From Roseburia hominis (lineage in GTDB: Bacteria; Bacillota; Clostridia; Lachnospirales; Lachnospiraceae), in the NCBI GenBank assembly GCA_040702975.1, contig CP159990.1, positions 3,844,001-3,908,000 on the forward strand: 64,000 nucleotides of DNA, read 5' to 3'. The notes under the pieces were generated by a model that saw only the letters and a list, made by a program, of their open reading frames with translations, did not search any database and was not told where the DNA came from. Numbering within the stretch: position 1 is the first letter of the stretch; every line of letters starts with the position of its first letter. Both the position numbers and the translations under genes were made by a program. Positions 14,284 through 23,332 of the stretch are shown one piece after another.

Positions 14284-14817
14284 TTACTCAGCTGCCGGAG
14301 CTTCCTCTACAGCCTCTGCTGCCTCAGCCGGAGCGCCGTTCTGTTCTGCGATCTGATTAAGAACGCGGGCCAGGTTGGTGATCGGTGACTGTAAGCTTCC
14401 AAGTAATTTGGACAAGAGTTCTTCTCTGGACGGAATCTGTGATAATGCATTCACGCCGTCAGCATCGTAAACTGAGCCTTCAACCACACCAGCTTTTACT
14501 TCAAGAGCCTTAGCTGTCTTTGCGAACTTGCAGATGATTCTTGCCGGAGCCGTTGCATCGTCTTTAGAAATAGCGATAGCGTTCGGTCCTTCCAGATATT
14601 CGTCAAGCTGTGCAAAATCTGTTCCTTCAAAAGCTCTCTTCATCATTGTGTTTTTGCAGACTTTGTAGATCACACCAGCTTCTCTTAACTGTTTACGAAG
14701 TTCTGTATCTTCTGCAACAGTTAATCCGCGGTAGTCAACCAGCACGATTGACTGAGCGTCTGTGATATCATCCACGATTGCCTGTACGATTGGTTGTTTT
14801 AATTCAACTTTTGCCAC
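14284..14817 (-). CDS. rplJ: 50S ribosomal protein L10
   Basis: 177 residues beginning MAKVELKQPIVQAI, with the conserved VLVDYRGLTVAEDTELRKQLR block near residues 25-46 and an Ala/Glu-rich C-terminal tail that carries L12 dimers. It is the stalk base protein on 23S rRNA and the autoregulator of its operon. A classical L10 leader and attenuator lie just upstream, and GGAGGTG precedes the ATG. Confidence 0.97.
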   Translation of the reverse strand: MAKVELKQPIVQAIVDDITDAQSIVLVDYRGLTVAEDTELRKQLREAGVIYKVCKNTMMKRAFEGTDFAQLDEYLEGPNAIAISKDDATAPARIICKFAKTAKALEVKAGVVEGSVYDADGVNALSQIPSREELLSKLLGSLQSPITNLARVLNQIAEQNGAPAEAAEAVEEAPAAE

Positions 14818-14858
14818 GAATAGTGCACCTCCTTATAGTATTTATGAGCTGCCTGGAA

Positions 14859-14889
14859 TAAAAAAATCCCCTTGTCCAAAAGACAGGGA
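14859..14889 (-). terminator. Attenuator hairpin of the rplJL leader
   Basis: On the minus strand CCCTGTC and GACAAGGG pair around a short loop and are followed by seven Ts. It sits between the L10-binding structure and rplJ, the expected place for a protein-controlled attenuator. Confidence 0.8.
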
Positions 14890-14894
14890 GACGC

Positions 14895-14985
14895 ATAAAT
14901 TCATCATATCTCGAATTTGTTCTTCCTCGGTAGGCGTTTTAATCCTTACGCTTTTCAGCACCTACTGTCTCTGGCAGTTACTTGA
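14895..14985 (-). ncRNA. Ribosomal protein L10 leader (cis-regulatory RNA)
   Basis: The minus strand holds the hallmarks of the Firmicutes L10 leader: GCCAGAGACAGTAGGTG, then AAGCGTAAGGATTAAAACG, then CCTACCGAGG, which pairs with the GTAGG of the first block. L10 (with L12) binds this fold and favours the downstream attenuator when ribosomal protein is in excess. It lies just downstream of a strong promoter. Confidence 0.9.
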
Positions 14986-14987
14986 GT

Positions 14988-15016
14988 ATAGTAGCATATC
15001 TATGTTTACATGTCAA
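14988..15016 (-). promoter_or_regulatory. Promoter of rplJ-rplL
   Basis: TTGACA (15016-15011), 17 bases, TACTAT (14993-14988) on the minus strand. It drives the L10 leader and rplJL. Confidence 0.85.
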
Positions 15017-15193
15017 TATATTTTTTAAAAAATGTGCTTTTTAATATTCTCTGCGTGCGAGCCAGTTACATAGCAGCGACTTCTTTTCTACGAGTCGCAC
15101 ATTGTTACCTCCATACGGCTTTCCTTTACCCATAGAGCAGTTTCACCTTACAAAGTGCATTTTGTCCAAAGAACGTACAGCACCTTCCTCGCC

Positions 15194-15236
15194 GAGATGA
15201 ACGTCCACTGGACGTTCACTCAGGTATGCTTGGCAA
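15194..15236 (+). repeat. Dispersed hairpin-tail repeat, copy A
   Basis: GAACGTCC and GGACGTTC pair around a 3-base loop, followed by ACTCAGGTATGCTTGGCAA. The same layout occurs at 24324, 30476 and 37148. In this copy a C/G pair in the stem replaces the G/C of the other copies, so pairing is kept. It lies 3' of the rplA terminator. Confidence 0.8.
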
Positions 15237-15246
15237 TAAAGCAAAA

Positions 15247-15276
15247 ACTCCCCGCAGAATAATCCACAGGGAGTTC
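15247..15276 (-). terminator. Terminator after rplA
   Basis: On the minus strand AACTCCC and GGGGAGTT pair around a loop of about 14 bases and are followed by TTTGC. It lies 30 bases past the rplA stop. Confidence 0.8.
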
Positions 15277-15304
15277 ATCAAACATGGCTTTTTAATCTAA
15301 GCGA

Positions 15305-15997
15305 TTAAACCAGCTTCATCGGGTTGAGCTTCACGCCCGGTCCCATTGTAGAAGTAAGGGTCACACTCTTTAAGAACTGACCTTTTACTGCTGCCGGTCT
15401 TGCTTTATTAATAGCGTCCATAAGCGTCTGGAAGTTGTCCGCTAACTGCTCTTCAGTGAAAGAAGCTTTTCCTAATGGCACGTGGATAATGTTGGTCTTA
15501 TCCAATCTGTACTCAATCTTACCAGCTTTGATATCGTTGATTGCTTTGGTAACATCCATGGTTACGGTACCAGCCTTCGGGTTCGGCATTAAGCCCTTCG
15601 GTCCAAGTACACGTCCCAGACGTCCTACGATACCCATCATGTCCGGTGTAGCAACAACAACATCAAATTCGAACCAGTTCTCATTCTGGATCTTCGGTAC
15701 CAGTTCAGCTCCGCCTACGTAATCTGCTCCTGCTGCTTTAGCTTCCTCAGCCTTAGCATCCTTAGCAAATACAAGGATACGAACTTTTTTACCGGTTCCG
15801 TGCGGCAGTACAACTGCGCCACGGATCTGCTGGTCAGCGTGACGTCCGTCACAGCCTGTTCTGACATGAGCTTCGATTGTTTCGTCAAATTTAGCATTCG
15901 CACACTTCTTAACCAGTGCGATTGCTTCTGCTTTATCATAAAGAACGCTTCTGTCCACCTGTTTTGCGTTCTCTACATATTTCTTTCCTCTTTTCAT
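15305..15997 (-). CDS. rplA: 50S ribosomal protein L1
   Basis: 230 residues beginning [15 protein letters not shown], with the L1 signatures [21 protein letters not shown] and [22 protein letters not shown]. It binds 23S rRNA at the mobile L1 stalk and helps release the E-site tRNA. AGGAGG lies 8 bases before the ATG. Unusually it is separated from rplK by about 290 bases that contain a 108-bp tandem duplication. Confidence 0.97.
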   Translation of the reverse strand: MKRGKKYVENAKQVDRSVLYDKAEAIALVKKCANAKFDETIEAHVRTGCDGRHADQQIRGAVVLPHGTGKKVRILVFAKDAKAEEAKAAGADYVGGAELVPKIQNENWFEFDVVVATPDMMGIVGRLGRVLGPKGLMPNPKAGTVTMDVTKAINDIKAGKIEYRLDKTNIIHVPLGKASFTEEQLADNFQTLMDAINKARPAAVKGQFLKSVTLTSTMGPGVKLNPMKLV

Positions 15998-16054
15998 GTT
16001 AATACCTCCTAGTGGTAATTACGGGATGTCCCTCCCACGTTTTTGTTTACAGTT

Positions 16055-16282
16055 CAAGTTGCTTTCTTAAGGAAGTTCTCTTCGCTAACCTCATCCTTCG
16101 CCTGCGGCTCGGATTCGCTAATCTCAGAGAACGGCCTCGCACTAGGCTCGAAAATACCTCGCCAAGTTGCTTTCTTAAGGAAGTTCTCTTCGCTAACCTC
16201 ATCTTTCGCCTGCGGCTCGGATTCGCTAATCTCAGAGAACGGCCTCGCACTAGGCTCGAAAATACCTCGCCAAGTTGCTTTC
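16055..16282. repeat. 108-bp tandem duplication (two units plus 12 bp) between rplK and rplA
   Basis: Unit 1 (16055-16162) and unit 2 (16163-16270) are identical except for one C/T change, and the first 12 bases recur at 16271-16282, running to the rplK stop. Each unit also holds an internal near-repeat (TTCGCTAACCTCA and TTCGCTAATCTCA) and short inverted arms (GTTCTCT / AGAGAAC). A minus-strand reading frame through it gives Arg/Leu-rich repeats, which I take as a by-product of the repeat. Confidence 0.9.
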
Positions 16283-16285
16283 GGC

Positions 16286-16711
16286 CTACTCTACAACAGT
16301 TACGCCCATGCTTCGGCAGGTTCCTTCGATCATGCTCATGGCTGCCTCTACGGATGCTGCGTTCAGATCCGGCAGTTTAAGCTCTGCGATCTCTTTTACC
16401 TGAGCTTTGGTGATCTTTGCAACTTTGGTCTTGTTCGGTACGCCTGAACCGGACTTAAGGCCACATGCCTTCTTGATCAGAACTGCTGCCGGCGGTGTCT
16501 TTGTGATGAAGCTGAAGCTTCTGTCACTGTAAACAGTGATAACAACAGGAATGATCAGGTCGCCCTGGTCTGCTGTTCTTGCGTTGAACTGCTTCGTAAA
16601 TTCAACGATATTTACACCGTGCTGTCCAAGTGCCGGACCAACCGGTGGTGCCGGAGTTGCCTTTCCGGCCGGAATCTGTAATTTGATATAACCTGAAACT
16701 TTTTTTGCCAT
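16286..16711 (-). CDS. rplK: 50S ribosomal protein L11
   Basis: 141 residues with the L11 hallmarks: [22 protein letters not shown] near the N-terminus and a C-terminal rRNA-binding domain ending [15 protein letters not shown]. It binds the GTPase-associated region of 23S rRNA. It sits between nusG and rplA, the standard order, with an AAGGAGG ribosome site. Confidence 0.97.
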   Translation of the reverse strand: MAKKVSGYIKLQIPAGKATPAPPVGPALGQHGVNIVEFTKQFNARTADQGDLIIPVVITVYSDRSFSFITKTPPAAVLIKKACGLKSGSGVPNKTKVAKITKAQVKEIAELKLPDLNAASVEAAMSMIEGTCRSMGVTVVE

Positions 16712-16777
16712 TTTAAAGTACCTCCTTGTGGTATTTGCGGGGATTTCCCTCCCACGTGTTCTTTGCCTTGCATAAAG

Positions 16778-17293
16778 CTACATTTTTTTGACTTCTGCGA
16801 AACTGATTTCTACCGGCGTTTCGCGGCCGAACAGTTCAACATTGATCGTCAGGCTCTGCTTCTGTGGATTAATAGACTGGACAACACCGACTGTGCCTTC
16901 CCAGGCTCCGGCAGTAACCGTTACGGTATCGCCTTCCTCATAAGCAACGACTATATTCTCTTTGTGGATACCAAGCGGTTCCATCTCAGCTTCCGTAAGC
17001 GGAACAGGTTTGGACCCGGGACCTACGAAGCCTGTCACGCCTCTGGTATTGCGGACAACGTACCAGGTATCGTCATTCATGATCATATGAATCAGAACAT
17101 AGCCCGGGAACAGCTTCTTCTGCGCAGCCTTCTGCACCCCGTTCTTCAGTTCCACGACTTCCTGCATCGGTACGCGCACCTCAAGAATCTCTTCTTCCAG
17201 ATGGCGGTTCTCGATCGTCTTGTCAATGTTTGCCTTTACTTTGTTCTCATACCCGGAATAGGTATGAACCACATACCATTTTGCTTCTGCCAT
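16778..17293 (-). CDS. nusG: Transcription termination/antitermination factor NusG
   Basis: 171 residues. The NGN domain begins AKWYVVHTYSGYENKVKANI; the C-terminal KOW domain contains EGDTVTVTAGAWEGTVG (about 113-129). NusG binds the RNA polymerase clamp and modulates pausing, termination and coupling to translation. It lies between secE and rplK in the conserved order. Confidence 0.96.
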   Translation of the reverse strand: MAEAKWYVVHTYSGYENKVKANIDKTIENRHLEEEILEVRVPMQEVVELKNGVQKAAQKKLFPGYVLIHMIMNDDTWYVVRNTRGVTGFVGPGSKPVPLTEAEMEPLGIHKENIVVAYEEGDTVTVTAGAWEGTVGVVQSINPQKQSLTINVELFGRETPVEISFAEVKKM

Positions 17294-17329
17294 AAAATCA
17301 CCTTTCCTGCGTCATCATTTATCAGTATC

Positions 17330-17527
17330 TTATCTAACCAATAAATCAATTCCGAATTTCACAAGGATATCAGCGATCGTGATGATAGCCCCTAAAATAA
17401 CGGAAACGGATACGACTGCCGCCGTCTGCTTGGCAAGTGTGGTTTTGTCTGGCCAGATTATCTTCTTAAACTCTGCTTTCAGTCCTTTGAAAAAAGGCGT
17501 CTTGCTCGTTTCTTTAGAATCTCCCAT
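17330..17527 (-). CDS. secE: Preprotein translocase subunit SecE
   Basis: 65 residues: a short amphipathic cytoplasmic helix (FFKGLKAEFKKIIWP) and one membrane helix, the minimal SecE form of Gram-positive bacteria. I choose ATG at 17527 (MGDSKETS), 11 bases after GAAGGG; a GTG nine bases upstream is too close to that site. It clamps SecY in the membrane. It precedes nusG. Confidence 0.93.
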   Translation of the reverse strand: MGDSKETSKTPFFKGLKAEFKKIIWPDKTTLAKQTAAVVSVSVILGAIITIADILVKFGIDLLVR

Positions 17528-17549
17528 AACATTCACTTCCCTTCAGCGA

Positions 17550-17699
17550 CTATTTCGTCTCTTTGTGCACTGTGTGTGATTTGCAGAATCTACAATACTT
17601 CTTCGTCTCCATACGCTCAGGATGAGATTTCTTATCCTTCGTCATGTTGTAGTTACGATGTTTGCATTCTGTACATTCCAGAGTAATTCTTGTACGCAC
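17550..17699 (-). CDS. rpmG: 50S ribosomal protein L33
   Basis: A 49-residue gene with a GTG start, encoding [18 protein letters not shown] and ending [10 protein letters not shown]. Two CxxC pairs (C9/C12 and C36/C39) make it the zinc-binding form of L33. GAGGTGG precedes the start. It sits at the head of the secE-nusG cluster as in other Firmicutes. It is easily missed because it is short and starts with GTG. Confidence 0.93.
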   Translation of the reverse strand: MRTRITLECTECKHRNYNMTKDKKSHPERMETKKYCRFCKSHTVHKETK

Positions 17700-17813
17700 A
17701 ACTTCCACCTCGCTTTTATGTTCTTATTTTCAGTTACACGACAGCTTGCGAGGCTGTCACCAGAGTTCTGTATAGGAACTCCAGGGTGTTAAAAATAGGC
17801 ATAAAAAAAAGAC

Positions 17814-17876
17814 CTATACTTCCATTCGCTAGGATAGAATACCATACCTGGCCGCTAAAGTCAAGGTCTTTCTTTC
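17814..17876 (-). terminator. Terminator after the MATE gene
   Basis: AAAGACCT and AGGTCTTT pair around a long loop and are followed on the minus strand by nine Ts. The loop is unusually long, about 48 bases. The 17700-17810 stretch between it and rpmG holds two short hairpins and no clear promoter. Confidence 0.6.
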
Positions 17877-17942
17877 AGCTTGTCTCTTTTCTTTTCCTAC
17901 TATTTTATAAAAGCTATTTTATAAAAGCACGCGTCTCTGTGA

Positions 17943-19268
17943 TTATTTTATCTGCAAACGCATCACCGCAAACGCGACTCCTGCCGTCACTACCTCAGTG
18001 ATCCAGAACGCATTCCAGGCCCCCACAGGTCCCCAGATTCTGCTTAACGCAAACGCCACCGGGATAATGACCACAATATACCGTGACAGTGAAATTGCCA
18101 GAGACGGCGCCCCTTTTCCGAGCCCTTCAAGCGCACCGGAAGCGGTCACGGAAACCGCAGAAATAATAAATCCGGCGCTGATGATCCGCAGTGCCGTCTG
18201 TCCCGCCAGAATCGTCTCCTGATTCTCCGTGAACAGACCGATCAGCTGCCCCGGAATCGCAAGACAGATCACCGTTCCCACCGCCATGATCGCACCGCAC
18301 AGCCCAATCGTCATATAATAGATCTGTTTTACCCTCTTTTTCTCTCCCGCGCCGTAATTGTAACCGATCACCGGGCGCATGCCCTGGATAATCCCGCTTG
18401 CCGGCAGATAGAGGAATGTCTGCAGCTTATAGTAAATCCCCAGGATCACTACATAAATCTGCGAATATTCAGAAAGGATCGCATTAAAAGCCGAGATCAA
18501 TACGGACGGAAGCGCCAGATTCAAAATCGCCGGTACCCCGATCGCATAGAGCTTCCTGTCAATCCCCCCGTTTCGCACGAAATATTTTTTCCTGATCCGC
18601 ACGCGAATCGGACGCGCCGTATAGACGACCAGGTGAACAGCGGTCGACACCACCTGACCGATTCCGGTAGCAAGCGCCGCCCCGCTGATTCCCATAGCCG
18701 GGAATGGACCGAGCCCAAAAATCATGATCGGATCCAAAATAATATTTGTAATACACCCTGCCAGCATACTCACCATACCGACCTTCATCTTTCCTACTGC
18801 CTGAAAGACCTTCTCAAAATACAGACATAATGCAAGTACCGGAGAAAATGCAAAGACGATTCTTGAATATTTCATTCCAAGATCCACCACCTGCTCCGCC
18901 GATGTAAATCTTCCGAGAAATGCAGGCATCACCGCAATAGAACCTATCATCATCACGATTCCGTGTGTCAGAGACAGCACCAGCCCGTGTACTGCCGTGA
19001 TATTTGCCTTCTCCTCATCATCCGCCCCCAGATAAAATGCGATCACTGCGTTGATTCCTATTCCAAAACCGATCGCCACCGCACTCACAAAATTCTGGAC
19101 CGGGAAGACCAAAGAAAGCGCAGTCATCGCGTCCTCGCTGATCTTCGCCACGAAAAAGCTGTCGACAATATTGTATAAAGAATTCACGAGCATCGATATT
19201 ACCATCGGAAGCGCCATGGACGTAATGAGCGGTAAGATCGGCTTCTCTTTCATAAACGTTTCATTCAT
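17943..19268 (-). CDS. MATE family efflux transporter
   Basis: 441 residues and about 12 membrane helices, the full length for MATE exporters. It starts MNETFMKEKPILPLITSMALPMVISML and contains the family-typical repeat IFGLGPFPAMGISGAALATGIGQ. MATE proteins expel cationic drugs or metabolites in exchange for sodium or protons; the substrate cannot be read from sequence. An AAGGAGG site precedes the start. It is monocistronic between rpmG and the pucR-like gene. Confidence 0.92.
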   Translation of the reverse strand: MNETFMKEKPILPLITSMALPMVISMLVNSLYNIVDSFFVAKISEDAMTALSLVFPVQNFVSAVAIGFGIGINAVIAFYLGADDEEKANITAVHGLVLSLTHGIVMMIGSIAVMPAFLGRFTSAEQVVDLGMKYSRIVFAFSPVLALCLYFEKVFQAVGKMKVGMVSMLAGCITNIILDPIMIFGLGPFPAMGISGAALATGIGQVVSTAVHLVVYTARPIRVRIRKKYFVRNGGIDRKLYAIGVPAILNLALPSVLISAFNAILSEYSQIYVVILGIYYKLQTFLYLPASGIIQGMRPVIGYNYGAGEKKRVKQIYYMTIGLCGAIMAVGTVICLAIPGQLIGLFTENQETILAGQTALRIISAGFIISAVSVTASGALEGLGKGAPSLAISLSRYIVVIIPVAFALSRIWGPVGAWNAFWITEVVTAGVAFAVMRLQIK

Positions 19269-19379
19269 GCTTCATTCCTCCTTATTTCCATGATAAATAC
19301 TGTCTGGCCTCCATCCCTATATGCCGGCAGCTAAAAAACGGCCACCGGTCGTTTTTGCCGTATGCCTGACAGCAAAAAA

Positions 19380-19408
19380 CCACACAATTACAAAAAGTAA
19401 TTGTGTGG
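19380..19408 (-). terminator. Terminator after the PucR-family regulator
   Basis: A perfect 12-bp stem (19380-19391 / 19397-19408) with a 5-base loop, followed on the minus strand by six Ts. Confidence 0.9.
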
Positions 19409-19517
19409 CGAAAAATGGATAGACCAGAAAAATCCACATTTGTTTTTATACTCCTGATGCTAACATCAAACAGCCTGCTTGTCAAGTTCCCTTTCCCAGG
19501 AAACTCCAACGCACCCG

Positions 19518-21158
19518 CTACAAATTCAGGAATTGCAGCAGCATCTCAACCTTAAGCCTGGCAATCCGATCCTCTAACGGCAGATCAAGGATCTCCCTTA
19601 ATCTGCTGATTCTTTTTCGGATCGTGTTGATATGAACATACATTTTCTCCGCCGTGACGCTGTAATTCATATTATTTTCCAAATACACCTTCAGCGTCTT
19701 CAAAAGCTCTCTGTTCTTCTCGTCCTGCATTAGCAGACGGTACTGGCTCAGCATAACTTCCAGTTCCTCCTCCTGGATGTCGAACCACGCATAAGGTCCC
19801 AGCATCTCATAATCCCAGATCCGATTCTGCGGAAACAACTGTCGTCCCATCTTCAGCACCTTCTGGCACCTCTGCACACTCTTTTTCAGGGACAGCAGAT
19901 TGCTCTCCTCACGGTAAATAGCAAACTCCAGCTCCATACCGCCGCATTTTTCTTTTATCTTCTGCCTGAACTCTTCCAGAAGACCGCTTAAATATTCCAG
20001 ACTGCAAGTAGATTTTTCCTGAATATCCCAAAGGATCAGGCCGTTACTTTCGTCAAGAAATGCCATCTTCCCGTATTTGGAAACGCCGCTGTCCTGAAAC
20101 GCCCGCACAAAATTCTTCCGCTCATCCCGGGCGTTTACCGTCTCATCCCCGGTCTGGGAAAACAACATGCAGATATACTTTTTAGACATGGATATCCCAT
20201 GCTGGCTCGCCTGATAAATCAGCCTTTCTTTGTCTTCCTCATCATAATTCAGTGCGAACAATATAAAGTTCTCAAACCCGATATTCCCAACGCTTTGCGC
20301 GACCATAATCTGTTCATATACGGATTGCAGCTCCAGAAAGGCAATCCGTATAGAATACTCGTCACAATAATCCAGAAACTCCTTCGACTCCATTACCACA
20401 AAAAACGCCTGCGTCACATCGTTCATGATAATCGGAATCAGCACCCAGCTGATTCTGGGACCATCGGGATTCTTCGGATCGATCAGCCGATACCGGATCA
20501 TATGCATATGCTCGCACAAGGTATGCCTGGTATACTCCATAGAAGGCTTCCAGTAATCCTCGTCTCTCAGATGAAAGGACTCCGAAATCCTCCTGAAATT
20601 AGCCGAACTATAGTAGGAGCTTTCCTCATTTACATCGTACAGAAACGCCGGGAAACTCATCTCCGCTTCCACCGCCTGCAGGATCTTTTTGATCTTTCTT
20701 TCCTTAAAACTCAGATTCGTAAGCTGAAACACACTGTCATTCTGAATACGAAACCGCTTAAATGCCTGGTTCATCACAGCCACATTTACCTGATTGATGA
20801 CTTCCATAAACGCGATCTCAAAGGGCATACTGATCAGCGGCACATCGTACTTATCAAAGAGCGCAATGACGTGCTCCGGAATCGTATCGATATAACGCCC
20901 TCTTTTTATCATCAGCCCGGCCGATAACTGTGCCGTTCCCTCCAGGAAATTCTGCTCCAGACAGTGCGGTTCCTTTGACAGGGCATACCCCGAAGTTATG
21001 ATCAGTTCCTTCCCTTTCGTCCACCTGAGCGCGTCGGGTGCGTCCATGACCGCAACTCCCTGCACCTCCTTGGATATTCCCTTTCTTCCCGCCACAATAT
21101 AAAAATCCTTAAAAAATTCCTGCGCCAATAGTTGATACAATGCTATTCCCATCTTCAT
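19518..21158 (-). CDS. PucR family transcriptional regulator
   Basis: 546 residues. Residues 1-130 form the PucR N-terminal ligand domain (FKDFYIVAGRKGISKEVQGVAVMD). The C-terminus is the PucR helix-turn-helix: YLENNMNYSVTAEKMYVHINTIRKRISRLREIL. Family members control purine, amino acid or small-amide catabolism. The gene is immediately 3' of an amidohydrolase and a two-subunit membrane protein on the same strand, so it probably senses the substrate of that unit. Ligand unknown. Confidence 0.88.
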   Translation of the reverse strand: MKMGIALYQLLAQEFFKDFYIVAGRKGISKEVQGVAVMDAPDALRWTKGKELIITSGYALSKEPHCLEQNFLEGTAQLSAGLMIKRGRYIDTIPEHVIALFDKYDVPLISMPFEIAFMEVINQVNVAVMNQAFKRFRIQNDSVFQLTNLSFKERKIKKILQAVEAEMSFPAFLYDVNEESSYYSSANFRRISESFHLRDEDYWKPSMEYTRHTLCEHMHMIRYRLIDPKNPDGPRISWVLIPIIMNDVTQAFFVVMESKEFLDYCDEYSIRIAFLELQSVYEQIMVAQSVGNIGFENFILFALNYDEEDKERLIYQASQHGISMSKKYICMLFSQTGDETVNARDERKNFVRAFQDSGVSKYGKMAFLDESNGLILWDIQEKSTCSLEYLSGLLEEFRQKIKEKCGGMELEFAIYREESNLLSLKKSVQRCQKVLKMGRQLFPQNRIWDYEMLGPYAWFDIQEEELEVMLSQYRLLMQDEKNRELLKTLKVYLENNMNYSVTAEKMYVHINTIRKRISRLREILDLPLEDRIARLKVEMLLQFLNL

Positions 21159-21243
21159 TCCATCCTTTGTAATGAAAACAAGTGTAACATCCCCCCTGAC
21201 TTCCTGTCAAGAAATTGATATTACACTCATTTTTCTCATCTTC

Positions 21244-22614
21244 CTATGCCTCATACATTGGTGCGTAGTGATCCTTCTTTTCCTCAAATTCCTTCAATAT
21301 CGCTTCTCTTTCTTCCGGTTTGTTATAAAGATCATATGCAATTCCCGCAATCACCTGTGCCGCGCTAAGTGCGCCTTTTTCACCCAACGCGCTGCCCGCT
21401 GCAGCAGTCGCCTGCCAGGTATGCGGCGCTACCCCTGCCGGCCAGCAGGAAGTAGAGATCACGCACATCGGCATCAAGTGGCTGATATCTCCACTGTCCG
21501 AAGACGCGGTCAAAGGATTCACCTGATACAGATTTCTTGAACTTAATTTCCACGCCATTGGTTTTCCTTCCGTCTCGTAAAGCTTCTGGGCCTTATCGGC
21601 GTCCATCTTAGGCACCGTGTCGACCAGTCTCTGGGCAAAGGCCATCTCTTCTTCATCAAAGACAGGCAGCTCGGCTTCCTTCATATTCTGATACGCAAGA
21701 TCCCCGTAAGCATGATTTTCCTGCATCTCGCAGCAGCCATAATCCACTTTCATCTCAACCGTCGTCTCGGTCATGAGTGCAGCGCCTTGGGCCACCTTGC
21801 CTACTCGTTCCAGGATTTCCTTTACGTCCGTCATGTAAGGCGCCCGCACATAATACCAGGAGCCCGCTCTTGGCGGTACGATATTGGGCGCAAACCCGCC
21901 GCTGTCCGTGGTATAATGAATTCTCGCTTTCGAGGTCACATGCTCCCGCAGATAATTCACCCCTACGTTCATCAGTTCCACTGCATCCAGCGCACTTCTT
22001 CCAAGCTCCGGCGCAAATGCTGCGTGGGAACTTCTTCCCTTGAACTCAAAATGCGCCGATGCACTTGCCAGATACCCGCTGTCATATACCATATTAGCAC
22101 TCATTGGATGCCAGCTGATGGCAAAATCACAGCCATCAAACATATGGTAATACGCCATTTTCACCTTGCCACAGAGAAGTTCTTCCTCCGGGCAGCCATA
22201 GAACCGCACGGTCCCGCTGACTTTTTCCGCTTCCAGATACCGTTTTACCGCAATCGCACCGATCGCCGCTGCCGATCCGAGCAGATTATGTCCGCAGCCA
22301 TGCCCCGGTCCGCCCTCCACGATCGGCTCCTTGGCATCTGTTACCTTCTGTGATAATCCGGGAAGCGCATCATACTCTCCCATAATAGCGATCATCGGTT
22401 TTCCCGACCCGTACTCTGCATAAAATGCATGTTCCAAATGTTCTTCATTGACGATCCTGAATCCCTCATCACCCAGAAGTTTTCTGAAATAATCAGCAGA
22501 CTCTTTTTCCGTTCCTCCGACCTCTGGCCTTTCCCAGATGGTTCTGCAAGTGGACTGAAGCAGGGATTCCATTTTTTTCACTTCATTATGAAGCTCTTTC
22601 TTTCCCATTTTCAT
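21244..22614 (-). CDS. M20 family amidohydrolase (AbgB-like)
   Basis: About 456 residues of the M20D/AbgB type. Metal and catalytic motifs are visible: GEYDALPG, GHGCGHNLLG, and PEEELLCGKVKMAYYHMFDGCDF. AbgB cleaves p-aminobenzoyl-glutamate; related enzymes split other N-acyl amino acids or dipeptides. I choose the ATG at 22614 because AAAGGAAG lies just before it, although the frame is open to 22632 and a further ATG at 22608 is also possible. Downstream of the two transporter-like genes, upstream of pucR. Confidence 0.85.
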   Translation of the reverse strand: MKMGKKELHNEVKKMESLLQSTCRTIWERPEVGGTEKESADYFRKLLGDEGFRIVNEEHLEHAFYAEYGSGKPMIAIMGEYDALPGLSQKVTDAKEPIVEGGPGHGCGHNLLGSAAAIGAIAVKRYLEAEKVSGTVRFYGCPEEELLCGKVKMAYYHMFDGCDFAISWHPMSANMVYDSGYLASASAHFEFKGRSSHAAFAPELGRSALDAVELMNVGVNYLREHVTSKARIHYTTDSGGFAPNIVPPRAGSWYYVRAPYMTDVKEILERVGKVAQGAALMTETTVEMKVDYGCCEMQENHAYGDLAYQNMKEAELPVFDEEEMAFAQRLVDTVPKMDADKAQKLYETEGKPMAWKLSSRNLYQVNPLTASSDSGDISHLMPMCVISTSCWPAGVAPHTWQATAAAGSALGEKGALSAAQVIAGIAYDLYNKPEEREAILKEFEEKKDHYAPMYEA

Positions 22615-22635
22615 TTCTTCCTTTCGGCTCAAGAT

Positions 22636-23319
22636 TTATTTATTATTTGACAGAGTTGCGATACCTACTGCAATACTGATAAATACGCAGCCTAATGTTC
22701 CAAGCCAGTTCGATGCTCCCGGAAGCCAGTTAAATACTCCCATACCGATTGCAAAATAAAGTGCAAATGCGATAACGACCATGATCACGCTGTGTTTGAT
22801 CATCTTCATACCGAACTGAACCAACAGCGCGCCGAAAAGTGCCGGAAGCAGATAATTCAGAGCTGCCTTCACACTATCCGGAAGCATGGCAAGTACGGAT
22901 GTACCCAGAATCGCACCAATCGTAAGCACGGACACGTTAATGATGATGGACACTGCCATACCAAGGGTCGCGATAATAGAACCTTTTTCTGTACCCGGCT
23001 CCACATCTGCCGCTACCTGCGCCATACTCGCACAGGGAATTCTCATATTGGAAATATTTCCTGACAGGAAAGCCATGTAGGTTCCCGCCGGCCCTACTAC
23101 CGGGAAATAAGAAATCGGCTCAACAAACCACAATACTCCAAATGCACTGGCGCCGCTGATAAATGCAGTGAGAAGCGCTGCCGGCTTCGGAACGATACCA
23201 TATACAACCGCCAGCACAAGCGCTGGGGTAAATGCAACCAGAACTCCCAGATATCCGGTTAATTTTCCTATTTTATTTACCTGGGGCATATACTCGTCTT
23301 TATAAAAATTGCCATTCAT
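22636..23319 (-). CDS. Small integral membrane protein paired with DUF5058 protein
   Basis: 227 residues with about six hydrophobic segments and a polar N-terminus (MNGNFYKDEYMPQVNKIG). I do not recognise a named family with certainty. It is encoded 13 bases after the DUF5058 gene and directly before the amidohydrolase, so the two probably form one transporter that delivers an amidated or acylated substrate. GGYG-like loops and Pro-Val-Val-Gly-Pro-Ala-Gly motifs are conserved-looking. Confidence 0.7.
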   Translation of the reverse strand: MNGNFYKDEYMPQVNKIGKLTGYLGVLVAFTPALVLAVVYGIVPKPAALLTAFISGASAFGVLWFVEPISYFPVVGPAGTYMAFLSGNISNMRIPCASMAQVAADVEPGTEKGSIIATLGMAVSIIINVSVLTIGAILGTSVLAMLPDSVKAALNYLLPALFGALLVQFGMKMIKHSVIMVVIAFALYFAIGMGVFNWLPGASNWLGTLGCVFISIAVGIATLSNNK

Positions 23320-23332
23320 CTTCTCTTCCTCC

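Noticed and set aside
16047..16250. Minus-strand frame with repeats of RSLRLANPSRRR type
   Set aside because: It exists only because the 108-base unit is a multiple of three; no ribosome site and it lies in the rplK-rplA gap.
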